The notes: generated by a model from the sequence alone, not told the origin. A DNA stretch of 64,000 nucleotides from Pelagihabitans pacificus (GCF_009371985.2 NZ_VIKU02000003.1:1-64000), one strand, 5' to 3'. Counted from the stretch's first letter, positions 1 to 9,262 are shown. A program made the numbers and translations.

Positions 1-2868
1 AGGACGGTCAACGTGGTAATGACCGACGCCACCCCGCCGGTCATCACGCTCAACGGGGCGAACCCCCAGGAAATCGAACTGGGAGCGGGCTATACCGAAC
101 TGGGGGCGACCACCGACGACGGTTCGCAGGTCGTCATCGACGCCACGGAGTTCGTGGATGCCGTGGGCAGCTACACCATCTACTACAACGCCACCGATAC
201 CGCTGGTAATGGCGCGGTCGAGGTGACCCGTATGGTCAATGTAGTCCAAATCAACCCAACCCAGACCTCTGTGCCCAATGTGGTAAACCTGGAGCAAGCA
301 GCCGCGGAGACAGCTATTGAGGATGCAGGTTTAGTAGTGAGCAGCATCGCTACGGCCAATAGCGATTTGATTCCCTCGGGCAATGTCATCGTTCAGAACC
401 CGACTGGAGGAACATTGGTAGCTATCGGCACCAGAATTGAATTGGTCATTTCCCTTGGAGCCCCATGTCAGGTAGTCATCCTGGAACAACCAGAAGGATT
501 GGCGGTATGCCCTGGTGCTTGTCCATCCCTTTCCGTAGTCACCGAAGGGTCGGGAACGATAACTTATCAATGGCAACTGAACGGTGAAAACCTCTTGGGA
601 CCACAAGCGACCAATGCGACCATCACTTTGGATGCTGTTGATGTACAGAACGACGGTGATGCGTATGCTTGTATCATTACCTCCGATAACGGCACACCCG
701 ACGATCGCTCGGACGATTGTTCGGTGACCACCGATGTGGCGGTTTTGAATGTGGGTCCATTACCGGTAGTAAACTTTAGCGCCTTGGCCGATATTGATTT
801 GAATGCTGGAATACAAACCGGGCTTACTGGGGGACTTCCCATAGGGGGTGTGTATTCAGGCCCCGGGGTTACAGATGACGGAAACGGACAAACCTACAGT
901 TTTGCCCCGGTAATAGCTGGTCAAGGAATACATACACTTTCCTATACCTATACAAATCAGGACGGATGTTCCAATTCAGCTAGTGATGAAGTGGTGGTGG
1001 TGCTAGATCGGGCAGTAGTGCCCGATGTAGTAGGACTTTCTGAAGAAGAGGCGACTTTGGTCCTTGAAGGGGTCGACCTAACGATCGGTACGGTGACCAT
1101 GACCAATAGTGACACGGTTCCGGCAGGCTTCGTTATCGGTCAAGATCCCGGGGAGGGTTCTTCGGTTATACAAGGCGCCGCGGTAGACCTGGTGGTGTCC
1201 GCAGGTACTACCGAGGTTTCCGTACCCGATGTAGTTACTATGAGTCAGGAAGCTGCGGAGAACGCTATCATAGCCGCTGGTTTAATCGTGGGTATAATCA
1301 GTTACAGTAGTAGCGATATCATTCCGGCAGGAAGTGTAGTCGATCAGAATCCACTCGGAGGAACCTTAGTAGGTATTGGCACTAGAATCGATTTGGTCAT
1401 CTCTTCTGGGGAAGAAACCCCGACACCTTCTATAACAGGTTTTATCTTGATGAATGCGATCACCGGGGAAAATCTAATGACCCTATCAGAGGGAGCTATT
1501 ATTGATATTTCGACCCTTCCTAGCGACCCATTGAATATAAGGGCGATTGTTTCAGAAGATACCGGAAGTGTTCGATGGGTACGTTCCGGCACTGATAATT
1601 ATAACAGAACGGACAATGTTGCTCCCTTTGAAATATTCGATGGTGATGGAAGCACTTTCATACCTGGTAGGTATAGCATCCAGGCCACTCCCTACTCAGA
1701 TAGTGATTTGGCCGGTAACCAAGGTATGACCAGGACGGTCAACTTTGAGATTATCGACCAAATATCGGATTGTGCAACTTTCGAAATAAACGTGGATTCC
1801 TTCCAAGACCCCTCCAGGTGTGGCGGTACGGACGGACGTATCACCCTTCAAGCACTCGGGGCGTCCGGAGCCGTGACATACCAATGGAGTCATGATGCCC
1901 ATATAACAGGGAATGAGGCAAACAACCTGGCGGCAGGTACGTACACGATTATTGCCACGGATGACGATTGTATGGATACAATAGTTTTTATACTAACAGA
2001 CCCGCCGTTGCCAGAAGTAAGTTTGGACGCATTTGTCGATGTTCAGGAAACTGATGATGCCTTTTCATTAACAGGTGGTTTCCCTTCAGGAGGCGTTTAT
2101 AGCGGAATGGGAGTCGAGAATGGGTCATTCAATCCGTCGGAAGTCGGTGAAGGCACCTATGAAATCTCCTACACGTATACCGATGAATTAGGTTGTAGTA
2201 ATAGTGCTATCTCAAGTATTACTGTCCAGCCTGTTGGCGCACTTTCCATTAACGGTTTTGTTCTTGTGGATGCCGATACCGATGAGGACATCATGCCATT
2301 GACCGATGGTATACAAATCAATCTTTCGGATTTGACAACTGAAAACCTAACCATTCGAGCTGAATATTCGGGAGCGGTAAAAAGTGTTCGTTTCTTGCTG
2401 ACCGGTGCGTTTGACAGTGAATCTACCGTGAGTCTGGTGCCCTATGCAATTTTTGGATACGGCCCCCAAGGTTATATGGGACAACAATTTTTGATCGGTA
2501 CCTATGAATTGATGGCAACGCCGTATTCGCAGAATGAGGGAGGGGGAATTCGGGGAAATACCGCAGCCATTAGTTTTGAGATGGTACTACCCTCATCATC
2601 AGGACGGCCAGATCGCAAAGGAATGATCGTATACCCGAATCCGGCGGACCAAAAAGTAATGGTCAGTATTGAAGGAGGTGCAAAAATTCAAAAAATTGGT
2701 GTATACGATATGTTAGGCCGTCCCATGTTAATTTCTGATATGGAACGTTTGGGCGGCAGCCAGGAATATGAATTAGAGGTTGCGCAATTGTCACCAGGGA
2801 GATATGTTCTTTTTACGATAAACGGGCAGGGAGAGACATTGCAACAACAGCTTTTAATAAATCGATAA
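1..2868 (+). CDS. T9SS-secreted multidomain protein with PASTA and Ig-like domains (5' partial)
   Basis: The frame is open from base 1, so the N-terminus lies upstream. Counting from base 13, a DUF5011/HYR-like Ig fold covers about residues 1-77. PASTA-like modules begin VPNVV (about 86-146), VPDVV (about 337-398) and VPDVV (about 404-466). An Ig-like domain with a YQWQLNG core lies near 150-245, and a SprB-like repeat with YQWSHD lies near 587-665. A module of about 110 residues occurs twice (about 475-583 and 747-857), with shared GFxLxxAxTxExxM starts and ATPYS near the ends. The last 80 residues form a type A T9SS sorting domain (VYPNPADQ, DMLGR, LSPGRYVL), so the protein is probably exported through the outer membrane and anchored or released at the surface. 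Ligand unknown; PASTA domains in other bacteria can bind muropeptides, but here that is only a possibility. Confidence 0.88.
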   Translation, partial: RTVNVVMTDATPPVITLNGANPQEIELGAGYTELGATTDDGSQVVIDATEFVDAVGSYTIYYNATDTAGNGAVEVTRMVNVVQINPTQTSVPNVVNLEQAAAETAIEDAGLVVSSIATANSDLIPSGNVIVQNPTGGTLVAIGTRIELVISLGAPCQVVILEQPEGLAVCPGACPSLSVVTEGSGTITYQWQLNGENLLGPQATNATITLDAVDVQNDGDAYACIITSDNGTPDDRSDDCSVTTDVAVLNVGPLPVVNFSALADIDLNAGIQTGLTGGLPIGGVYSGPGVTDDGNGQTYSFAPVIAGQGIHTLSYTYTNQDGCSNSASDEVVVVLDRAVVPDVVGLSEEEATLVLEGVDLTIGTVTMTNSDTVPAGFVIGQDPGEGSSVIQGAAVDLVVSAGTTEVSVPDVVTMSQEAAENAIIAAGLIVGIISYSSSDIIPAGSVVDQNPLGGTLVGIGTRIDLVISSGEETPTPSITGFILMNAITGENLMTLSEGAIIDISTLPSDPLNIRAIVSEDTGSVRWVRSGTDNYNRTDNVAPFEIFDGDGSTFIPGRYSIQATPYSDSDLAGNQGMTRTVNFEIIDQISDCATFEINVDSFQDPSRCGGTDGRITLQALGASGAVTYQWSHDAHITGNEANNLAAGTYTIIATDDDCMDTIVFILTDPPLPEVSLDAFVDVQETDDAFSLTGGFPSGGVYSGMGVENGSFNPSEVGEGTYEISYTYTDELGCSNSAISSITVQPVGALSINGFVLVDADTDEDIMPLTDGIQINLSDLTTENLTIRAEYSGAVKSVRFLLTGAFDSESTVSLVPYAIFGYGPQGYMGQQFLIGTYELMATPYSQNEGGGIRGNTAAISFEMVLPSSSGRPDRKGMIVYPNPADQKVMVSIEGGAKIQKIGVYDMLGRPMLISDMERLGGSQEYELEVAQLSPGRYVLFTINGQGETLQQQLLINR

Positions 2869-3093
2869 TAAATAAAGACCCAATAGAAATTTAGAGTTTC
2901 CGGTACGTATCGAAAAGATTCATTCGGTTTATTGGTCTACGGTACCCAATGTATAGGTCGATGAACGATTCCTGTCTCTTGGCGTGAAGGTGCCCGTCCC
3001 AAGAATTCGACTAAGACTATACACCGTCCGTCTCTCTAGCATCCGACCGCTGATTAGGAAAGCTTCCTATCAAATCCTCTTACTTTGAACGGG

Positions 3094-3122
3094 TTGATTT
3101 ATTATAGGTAATGCTATCTTTG
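3094..3122 (+). promoter_or_regulatory. Bacteroidota-type promoter for the TauE/SafE gene
   Basis: TTG at 3094-3096, an 18-base spacer, then TATCTTTG at 3115-3122 match the flavobacterial pattern TTG-N17-23-TAnnTTTG. The ATG follows only five bases after the -7 box, so the transcript would be almost leaderless. Confidence 0.55.
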
Positions 3123-3126
3123 CGCC

Positions 3127-3885
3127 ATGGAAGAATGGTACCACTACCTGCTCCTGATCGGGGTGGGTTTTGTTGTGGGGTTTATCAATACGGTGGCCGG
3201 GGGTGGGTCGCTTCTTTCCCTGCCCGTACTTATTTTTTTGGGGCTCCCGCCAAGTGTGGCCAATGGGACCAATAGGGTAGCGGTCGCCATTCAGAATACG
3301 ATGGGTACCGCGGGCTTCGCCAGCAAAGGGGTGTCGACCTTTCCTTTCAATATGTATTTGGGAGTCTCCGCACTATTCGGTGCCATACTGGGAGCGTACA
3401 TCGCCGTTGATATCAAAGGGGAGACGTTTAATAGGATTCTGGCCATTATCATGATCCTCGTGGTGCTGGTCATTGTGTTTAAGCCTAAAATGAAGGTAGA
3501 GGAAATGCAGGAACTCGTACTGGGTAGACCCCGCTGGATAGCGACTGCGGCTTTTTTCTTTTTTGGTATCTACGGAGGTTTTATCAACGCTGGGCTAGGC
3601 TTTGTAATTATCTTATTTTTGCACTATGTAAACAAGATGACCTTGGTAAGGGCCAATGCGACCAAAACAGTTGTGGTGCTTATCTATACGCTGGCTGCCT
3701 TGGCCGTTTTTATAGCAAACGACAAAGTCGATTGGAAAGTAGGACTGGTCTTGGCTATCGGGAATGGTACAGGGGCTTGGATAGCCAGTAGGTTTTCGGC
3801 AAGTAAAGGAGACGGATTCATAAAGGCCTTTTTAGTGGTCATGGTGGTCGTCTTATCGATCAAACTTTGGTTCTTTGATTCATAA
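3127..3885 (+). CDS. TauE/SafE family sulfite/anion permease
   Basis: A 252-residue very hydrophobic protein with about seven or eight membrane segments. The family hallmark GFINTVAGGGSLLSLPVL is near residues 18-36, followed by ANGTNR. The second half carries the internal-repeat counterpart (GGFINAGLGF, then RANATK). TauE/SafE proteins are inner-membrane exporters or importers of sulfite, sulfoacetate or related organic anions; the actual substrate cannot be told from sequence. Length is normal for the family. The gene stands alone behind a good promoter, with a weak hairpin after it. Confidence 0.9.
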   Translation: MEEWYHYLLLIGVGFVVGFINTVAGGGSLLSLPVLIFLGLPPSVANGTNRVAVAIQNTMGTAGFASKGVSTFPFNMYLGVSALFGAILGAYIAVDIKGETFNRILAIIMILVVLVIVFKPKMKVEEMQELVLGRPRWIATAAFFFFGIYGGFINAGLGFVIILFLHYVNKMTLVRANATKTVVVLIYTLAALAVFIANDKVDWKVGLVLAIGNGTGAWIASRFSASKGDGFIKAFLVVMVVVLSIKLWFFDS

Positions 3886-3895
3886 TTAAAAACCT

Positions 3896-3920
3896 ACTTC
3901 CCTCAAGATGGAAGTTTTAT
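3896..3920 (+). terminator. Weak intergenic hairpin with T-run
   Basis: ACTTCC (3896-3901) pairs with GGAAGT (3910-3915) across an 8-base loop and is followed by TTTTAT. It lies between the permease stop and the nitroreductase start, six bases before that ATG, so it could be a terminator or part of the leader. Confidence 0.35.
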
Positions 3921-3925
3921 AACAA

Positions 3926-4561
3926 ATGAAAGATAGTATTACCAGTTTGGAATGGCGCTACGCCGTAAAGAAATTTGACTCGGGTAGGATGTTGGACGAT
4001 GAACAGGTAGAAAAACTTAAACAGGCCTTTAACCTTACTGCTACGTCCTACGGTTTGCAGCCTATTAAAATGATGGTGCTGCAAAACAAGGAAGTACAGC
4101 GTGCGTTGGTAGCCCATTCTTATGGACAGGAACAGGTAGCACAGGCATCCCATGTCCTAATCCTTTGTATCGAGAACCAAATCGATGCTCGCTATATTTC
4201 CGACTATTTTGAACAGGTACGAAAGGTTAGGGGAACCAGCGAGGAGATTTTGAACCCGTTTAAGGAGGATTTGGTGAATAGTTTTTCGAAAAAAGATGTG
4301 GACGAAATCAAGCGATGGTCTACCAATCAAGCCTATTTGGCCATGGGAAATCTGTTGACCATCTGTGCGTTGGAAAAGATTGATTCCTGTCCCATGGAAG
4401 GTTTTGTACCCGAAGCGTACGATGCGCTCTTAGGACTTCATGAAAAAGGGCTTACTTCGGTATTGGTCCTACCGATAGGCTACCGCGCCGAGGATGACAT
4501 GTTTGCCGATTTTAAAAAAGTACGAAAGAATCTGGAAGAAAGTGTCATTGATATCAATTGA
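3926..4561 (+). CDS. NAD(P)H-dependent nitroreductase family oxidoreductase (NfsB-like)
   Basis: A 211-residue protein of the FMN-dependent nitroreductase fold. The N-terminus WRYAVKKFD, with the following SYGLQPIKMMVL, matches the NfsB/FRase I subgroup, where these residues contact FMN phosphate and isoalloxazine. AYLAMGNLLTICALEKIDSCPMEGF is the conserved helix and substrate/FMN segment; VLPIGYRAEDD is the typical C-terminal strand. Family members reduce nitroaromatics, quinones or flavins with NAD(P)H in the cytosol. The physiological substrate is not evident and the neighbours give no clue. Confidence 0.9.
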   Translation: MKDSITSLEWRYAVKKFDSGRMLDDEQVEKLKQAFNLTATSYGLQPIKMMVLQNKEVQRALVAHSYGQEQVAQASHVLILCIENQIDARYISDYFEQVRKVRGTSEEILNPFKEDLVNSFSKKDVDEIKRWSTNQAYLAMGNLLTICALEKIDSCPMEGFVPEAYDALLGLHEKGLTSVLVLPIGYRAEDDMFADFKKVRKNLEESVIDIN

Positions 4562-4652
4562 AAGGCGAGAGGATCAAGCCTATGGAAGATGTACGATCAA
4601 TTTAAGAAATAGGACCGATATGCCGTTCGTTCAAATCAAATCCTATTTTGCC

Positions 4653-4690
4653 ATAACCAATAACCAATAACCAATAACCAAAAAAAAAAA
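4653..4690 (+). repeat. Perfect 4 x 7 bp tandem repeat (ATAACCA) plus poly-A just before a start codon
   Basis: Four exact copies of ATAACCA occupy 4653-4680 and run into a stretch of eleven A (4680-4690). The ATG of the DegT-type aminotransferase begins at 4692. Both elements are prone to slipped-strand length change. The reverse strand reads as a YWLLVIGYG-like peptide, which I regard as spurious. Confidence 0.95.
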
Positions 4691-4691
4691 T

Positions 4692-5885
4692 ATGCCAGGA
4701 TTTGAACTGTTTGGGGATAAGGAACGAGCGGAAGTACAGCAGGTACTCGATACAGGAGTATTGATGCGGTATGGTTTCGATGGGATGCGTAACGGTTATT
4801 GGAAGGCCAAGGAACTTGAAGAGGCCCTGGCTGCCCGAATGCAAACAAAATACGCCCAAGTTTTGAGCAGTGGCACGGCCGCGTTGACGGTGGCTTTGGC
4901 CAGTGCGGGAGTAGGAGCAGGAGATGAGGTCATCATGCCGACCTTCACGTTCGTGGCAAGTTTCGAGTCAATTTTGGCAATCGGCGCCATTCCAATATTG
5001 GTCGATGTCGACGATACCCTCACCTTGGATCCCAAAGCGGTTGAAACAGCGATTACCAAACGGACCAAAGTGATAATGCCGGTTCACATGTGCGGCTCTA
5101 TGGCCGACCTAAGAGCCTTGCATGTTATATGTCAAAAGCACGGATTGCTGTTATTGGAAGATGCCTGCCAGGCTATTGGAGGTACTTTTGAAGGAAAACC
5201 GCTGGGAAGCTATGGGGATTTGGGTTGCTTCTCCTTTGATTATGTCAAGACTGTCACCTGTGGCGAAGGAGGGGCGATGATTACCAACAATGAGACCTAT
5301 TATAAAAATGCCGATCATTACTCCGACCATGGGCATGATCATTCAGGAACGGATAGGGGAGCGGAGCACCACCCTTTTTTAGGGTATAATTATCGGATTT
5401 CGGAGTTGAATGCTGCGGTCGGTTTGGCACAAATAGGCCGTTTGGACGAGTTTTTGGACCTTCAGAAAAAGCATTATTCCATTTTGCGAAACGCCTTGGA
5501 AACGGTAGAGGGCATTTCGTTCCGACGCGTGCCTAAAGGCGGCGAGGAGAGCTATGCGTTTCTAAACTTCTTTCTTCCAGATGAGACAAAGGCCAGGGCT
5601 GCCCATAAGGCGCTAGGCACCGCTGGTGTTGATGGATGTTTTTACTGGTACGACAACAACTGGCACTATTATCGTAAATGGGAGCATTTGATCGGGAAAA
5701 AATCCTTGGGAAAATTGCCAAAGGAAGTATATGAACAATTACCCGACTATCGTAAAGCCAATTTTTCAAAGTCCGACCATTGGATGGGTCGCACGATTTC
5801 CTGTTTGATTAAGTTGGGATGGAACGAGGAAGCGGTGCATCAAAGGGCCACGACCATGGTCGATACCCTCCGTCCTATAGTTTAA
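4692..5885 (+). CDS. DegT/DnrJ/EryC1/StrS family PLP-dependent aminotransferase
   Basis: A 397-residue fold-type I aminotransferase. SSGTAAL (59-65) is the PLP-phosphate loop, EDACQ has the PLP-pyridine Asp157, and SFDYVKTVTCGEGG carries the Schiff-base Lys186. The family usually installs amino groups on keto-sugars of nucleotide-sugar pathways, but no sugar-nucleotide genes are adjacent, so the substrate is unknown. The motif DHYSDHGHDHSG after the active site is unusually His/Asp-rich. The stop codon overlaps the stop of the convergent ribB gene by three bases (5883-5885 against 5882-5884 on the other strand, a 4-base gene overlap). The start lies directly behind a heptamer microsatellite. 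Confidence 0.9.
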   Translation: MPGFELFGDKERAEVQQVLDTGVLMRYGFDGMRNGYWKAKELEEALAARMQTKYAQVLSSGTAALTVALASAGVGAGDEVIMPTFTFVASFESILAIGAIPILVDVDDTLTLDPKAVETAITKRTKVIMPVHMCGSMADLRALHVICQKHGLLLLEDACQAIGGTFEGKPLGSYGDLGCFSFDYVKTVTCGEGGAMITNNETYYKNADHYSDHGHDHSGTDRGAEHHPFLGYNYRISELNAAVGLAQIGRLDEFLDLQKKHYSILRNALETVEGISFRRVPKGGEESYAFLNFFLPDETKARAAHKALGTAGVDGCFYWYDNNWHYYRKWEHLIGKKSLGKLPKEVYEQLPDYRKANFSKSDHWMGRTISCLIKLGWNEEAVHQRATTMVDTLRPIV

Positions 5886-7024
5886 TAGGGTACATATTCC
5901 ACAATTTCCAGACCGTATCCTACCATACCCACTCTTTTTGCCTGGGTGTTGTTGGTCAGTAAGCGCAGCTTGCTGATGCTGAGATCATGAAGAATCTGGG
6001 CACCCACTCCAAAATCCTTGGCATCCATTTCAATTTTTGGCGCTTTATAAATACCCTTTTTCTGTAGTTCCTGTAATTCCGATAGTCGGTTCAGCAGGTT
6101 CAAATTGCTCGATTCCTGATTGATAAAGACAAAGGCGCCTTTTTCCTCCGTATTAATGGCGGCAAACATATCCTCCAATTTCTTATCGGGATTATTGGTG
6201 AGTGTACCCAAAATATCATTGTTGACCAAGGAGGCATTAATGCGCGTCAATATCGGCTCATCCGCTTTCCAATTTCCTTTGGTAAGGGCGATATGAATCT
6301 GGTTATTCGTCGTCTGTTGATAGGCACGCAATCGAAATTCACCAAAGCGGGTGGTGATGTTGAAATCCTCTTTCTTTTCGATTAGACTGTCGTTTTCCAT
6401 ACGATATGCCACCAGGTCTTCGATGGATATAATCTTTAAATCGAACTTTTTGGCGACTTCGACCAATTGGGGCAAACGGGCCATTGTACCATCTTCGTTC
6501 AATATTTCCACCAAAATCCCTGCGGGATGCAGTCCGGCCAAACGAGCAAGGTCGATGGCAGCTTCGGTATGCCCGGTACGTCTTAGGACACCTCCATTTT
6601 TTGCACGTAAAGGAAAAATATGTCCGGGCCGTCCCAATTCGTGCGGTTTGGTGTTTTCATCGACCAAAGCCAAAATGGTTTTCGAGCGATCATGCACTGA
6701 AATACCGGTGGTACACCCATGGCCTATTAGGTCTACCGAAACGGTGAACTGGGTTTGATGCAAGACGGTGTTGTTTTGCACCATCATTTCAAGTTCAAGT
6801 TCCTTACAACGATCTTCGGTAAGCGGGGCGCAAATAAGACCGCGGCCGTATTTGGCCATGAAATTGATCATTTCAGGGCTCACCTTTTCCGCTGCGGCGA
6901 TAAAATCCCCTTCATTCTCCCGATTTTCGTCATCCACTACAATAATGACCTTTCCTTGGGCAATATCGGCAATGGCCTCCTCTATGGTATTAAGCTCTAT
7001 ATTCTTTTCCATCGTGGTTATCAT
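5882..7024 (-). CDS. ribB: 3,4-dihydroxy-2-butanone-4-phosphate synthase with degenerate GTP cyclohydrolase II domain
   Basis: 380 residues. The N-terminal half is a complete DHBP synthase (DDENRENEGDF, GRPGHIFPLRA, RRTGHTEAAIDLARL), making the four-carbon unit of riboflavin from ribulose 5-phosphate. From about residue 215 on the sequence follows GTP cyclohydrolase II (KDFGVGAQILHDL, KLRLLTNN, GYGLEIVEYVP). However, the zinc-site Cys residues of HSECLTGD and RCDCG are absent: the aligned stretch reads RINASLVNNDILGTLTNN, and the catalytic RQEGRG is NQESSN. I infer that only the RibB activity remains, which requires a RibA elsewhere. The start ATGA overlaps the stop of the upstream permease gene, so the two are translationally coupled. 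Confidence 0.9.
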   Translation of the reverse strand: MITTMEKNIELNTIEEAIADIAQGKVIIVVDDENRENEGDFIAAAEKVSPEMINFMAKYGRGLICAPLTEDRCKELELEMMVQNNTVLHQTQFTVSVDLIGHGCTTGISVHDRSKTILALVDENTKPHELGRPGHIFPLRAKNGGVLRRTGHTEAAIDLARLAGLHPAGILVEILNEDGTMARLPQLVEVAKKFDLKIISIEDLVAYRMENDSLIEKKEDFNITTRFGEFRLRAYQQTTNNQIHIALTKGNWKADEPILTRINASLVNNDILGTLTNNPDKKLEDMFAAINTEEKGAFVFINQESSNLNLLNRLSELQELQKKGIYKAPKIEMDAKDFGVGAQILHDLSISKLRLLTNNTQAKRVGMVGYGLEIVEYVPY

Positions 7025-8607
7025 GTAGTCGCTATTTTACTTTTCTTTTTGAAAAGGTTCTTAAAGTAATCGGAAACGGCTCCAAAGTTCATCATGCCCT
7101 TATCCGCTGTCGCCCTCTTGGTGAGATAGATGCCCAAAGGTAGCATAATCAGTGTAGATAACCATGCCCCCAAGATGGGGTGAATATTGTTTTCCTTGGA
7201 GTAGTTTCCCGCAAAAACCCCTACGAAGTAATACACTAAAAACAGGATAATCGCGATGACCATGGGCAAACCAACCCCGCCCTTACGAATAATGGCACCT
7301 AATGGCGCTCCTACAAAGAATAAAATAATGCAGGATAGTGCGAGGGCATATTTTTTATGCAATGACAAAATATGCATATTATAAATTTTGTAGCGTTTCT
7401 GCATTTCATCCTTTTTAGCCGACACCGAACTCAGTATACTAGCGGTGGAATTTCTGGCGGAGTTCATAATCTGCATTTTTTGCCAATCCTGAAACAAGTC
7501 TAAAACGTTAGCGGAAGCGGACAGGGAATCGCCAACAATAGTGTCTACACTATCTGAGAATTTCGGATCAGGCATCGAGTCTTTACCACCGTCACTTTGC
7601 GACTGGGCAATCACCTTGGTAGTCGCAGCAACTGAGGGTATGACCCTTCCTGTCGTTGATTCTTCCCCAATTGGTTCCGGGGTCGACAGGGAATCCTCCG
7701 GGCTCAACGGTACGAACCCTCCCTTGCGATTCACGATGTTTTTGGAGAAAGCCTCAATAATGCGAATATTATCTTTCTTTATGGAGTCGATATCCTTCTT
7801 CAATCGGCTTACGTTCTTCATTTTATCGGTACTAATGTTCCGCTCCTCCTCCAAATCTTGATCCATTTCGGGAATCTCGATATTGATGCGGTATACTTCA
7901 AAATTAGCCCTTGCAAAGGGATATTTTCGCTTGTACTTGGACCTTTTCGTCTCCAGATCACGATAATAATGGCCATCGTTTAATACTAGTTGAATAACGT
8001 CGGAGTTCTCGCTGCTGACCAACTCCCCAGTTTTGGCCTTAATGACGGTGTTATTGATATTGGTGGCCGTTTTTTGATGAATGATGACATTCCTGAGATA
8101 TCGGTCCTTTTCCCCATACTTTTCGTCAACCTTGATACTCATTCCTTCAAAATCGCTAAAAACACCTTCTTCAATAGCGGCAGCGGGTTTTACCTTAGCG
8201 ATATTACGCCGCATGTTGTATATTTTTTGCTCGGAGGCGGGAATCACACTATTGGCAAAGTAAAAAGTGACACCCCCCAAAAAAGTAACGAATATTATGA
8301 GGCTTAGCATTGAACGTTGCAAAGAAATGCCCGAGGCCTTCATGGCGGCAAACTCATAATTTTCGGCAAAGGTGCCAAAAGTGAGAATCGATGATAGCAA
8401 TACGGTGAGCGGAAGTACCTTTTCGGTAAGGTTGGGCATTAGATAGAACAGGAACTTCCCGATGATAATAATATCGAGCCCTTTTCCGGCCAAATCATCG
8501 ATAAACAGCCATATCGTTTGAAATATGAAGATGAACATCAATATGACAAACGAACTAAAAAAATTAAAGAGAAATCTCGATAAGATATACCGGTCTAGAA
8601 TTCGCAA
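7021..8607 (-). CDS. LptF/LptG family permease (YjgP/YjgQ)
   Basis: 528-residue inner-membrane protein of the LPS-export ABC transporter family. N-terminal IRDRY-like start (MRILDRYILSRF) and helices near residues 13-35, 55-75 and 100-120 precede a periplasmic beta-jellyroll region. Three further helices lie at the C-terminus (LSCIILFFVGAPLGAIIRKGG is the conserved coupling segment). The loop between is longer than in Proteobacteria, with a Ser/Asp-rich insert near 310-370. LptF/G pull lipopolysaccharide from the inner membrane with LptB. Four bases separate it from the lolA stop, and it overlaps ribB, so one transcript is likely. Whether it is F or G is not resolved. Confidence 0.9.
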   Translation of the reverse strand: MRILDRYILSRFLFNFFSSFVILMFIFIFQTIWLFIDDLAGKGLDIIIIGKFLFYLMPNLTEKVLPLTVLLSSILTFGTFAENYEFAAMKASGISLQRSMLSLIIFVTFLGGVTFYFANSVIPASEQKIYNMRRNIAKVKPAAAIEEGVFSDFEGMSIKVDEKYGEKDRYLRNVIIHQKTATNINNTVIKAKTGELVSSENSDVIQLVLNDGHYYRDLETKRSKYKRKYPFARANFEVYRINIEIPEMDQDLEEERNISTDKMKNVSRLKKDIDSIKKDNIRIIEAFSKNIVNRKGGFVPLSPEDSLSTPEPIGEESTTGRVIPSVAATTKVIAQSQSDGGKDSMPDPKFSDSVDTIVGDSLSASANVLDLFQDWQKMQIMNSARNSTASILSSVSAKKDEMQKRYKIYNMHILSLHKKYALALSCIILFFVGAPLGAIIRKGGVGLPMVIAIILFLVYYFVGVFAGNYSKENNIHPILGAWLSTLIMLPLGIYLTKRATADKGMMNFGAVSDYFKNLFKKKSKIATT

Positions 8608-8611
8608 CAGT

Positions 8612-9256
8612 CTAATTTCTTATGATATAGTACCCGTTATCCTTGTACTTTTCTTCATCAAAAGTAAATAAGGTTTCCGACAAAGGCTGATCCGTTTTAA
8701 AAGAATTAACAGTAATGGTAGTGGTGGTTCCGTTTTTTCCGGTTTCGATCAACTTGTAGATATGCTTGGTCTCCACGTCGATTCCCAATAAAATTGATTT
8801 GATTTCCGTATTCGTATCAATGGGAACAAGTTTTACAAACTGTATTTTTCTGCCTTGCACGTTTTGAAGAATATCCCAGGAGTACGTATGGCCTTCTTTG
8901 TAAAAAGTGAGCATTTTGGAAGGTGTGATGGTGTTTTCGTCATTTGATTGGGTGTCGATGATGACCTCCTCATTTTCGGGGACAATGTTGTACACCATTC
9001 TTCCATCATATAACTGTTGGGCTCCCAAGTAATTGAACAAATACTTATCTCCCTGTAAGGTAACGTCGCCACGCGTCTCCGTATTCACATTGGCCTCGGC
9101 GTTGTTCAGGGAATATTTGAAATCAACATAAATATTATCGTAGCTTTTCACCTTGTTATAGACTTCATCCAACAAAGCCTTTGCCTTTTCCGCATTCTGT
9201 GCGGAGGCAAAAGCCGAGACAAATAGGGTACACGCTACTAGTAGAATTTTTTTCAT
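8612..9256 (-). CDS. LolA-like periplasmic outer-membrane lipoprotein carrier
   Basis: 214 residues with a signal peptide (MKKILLVACTLFVSAFASA, cleavage before QN). The mature part has the LolA/LolB-like half-barrel pattern: YDNIYVDFKYSLNN, GDVTLQGDKYLFNYLG, LYDGRMVYNIVPENEEV, and LTFYKEGHTYSWDI. LolA ferries lipoproteins across the periplasm to the outer membrane. It lies seven bases after ftsK and four before the LptF/G gene, so envelope biogenesis functions are grouped here. The Bacteroidota proteins are divergent from E. coli LolA, so the assignment rests on fold pattern and context. Confidence 0.82.
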   Translation of the reverse strand: MKKILLVACTLFVSAFASAQNAEKAKALLDEVYNKVKSYDNIYVDFKYSLNNAEANVNTETRGDVTLQGDKYLFNYLGAQQLYDGRMVYNIVPENEEVIIDTQSNDENTITPSKMLTFYKEGHTYSWDILQNVQGRKIQFVKLVPIDTNTEIKSILLGIDVETKHIYKLIETGKNGTTTTITVNSFKTDQPLSETLFTFDEEKYKDNGYYIIRN

Positions 9257-9262
9257 GGTGGT

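Noticed and set aside
4602-4859. Minus-strand frames over the tandem repeat giving YWLLVIGYG-like peptides
   Set aside because: They are translations of the heptamer repeat and the start of the DegT gene; no protein-like character.
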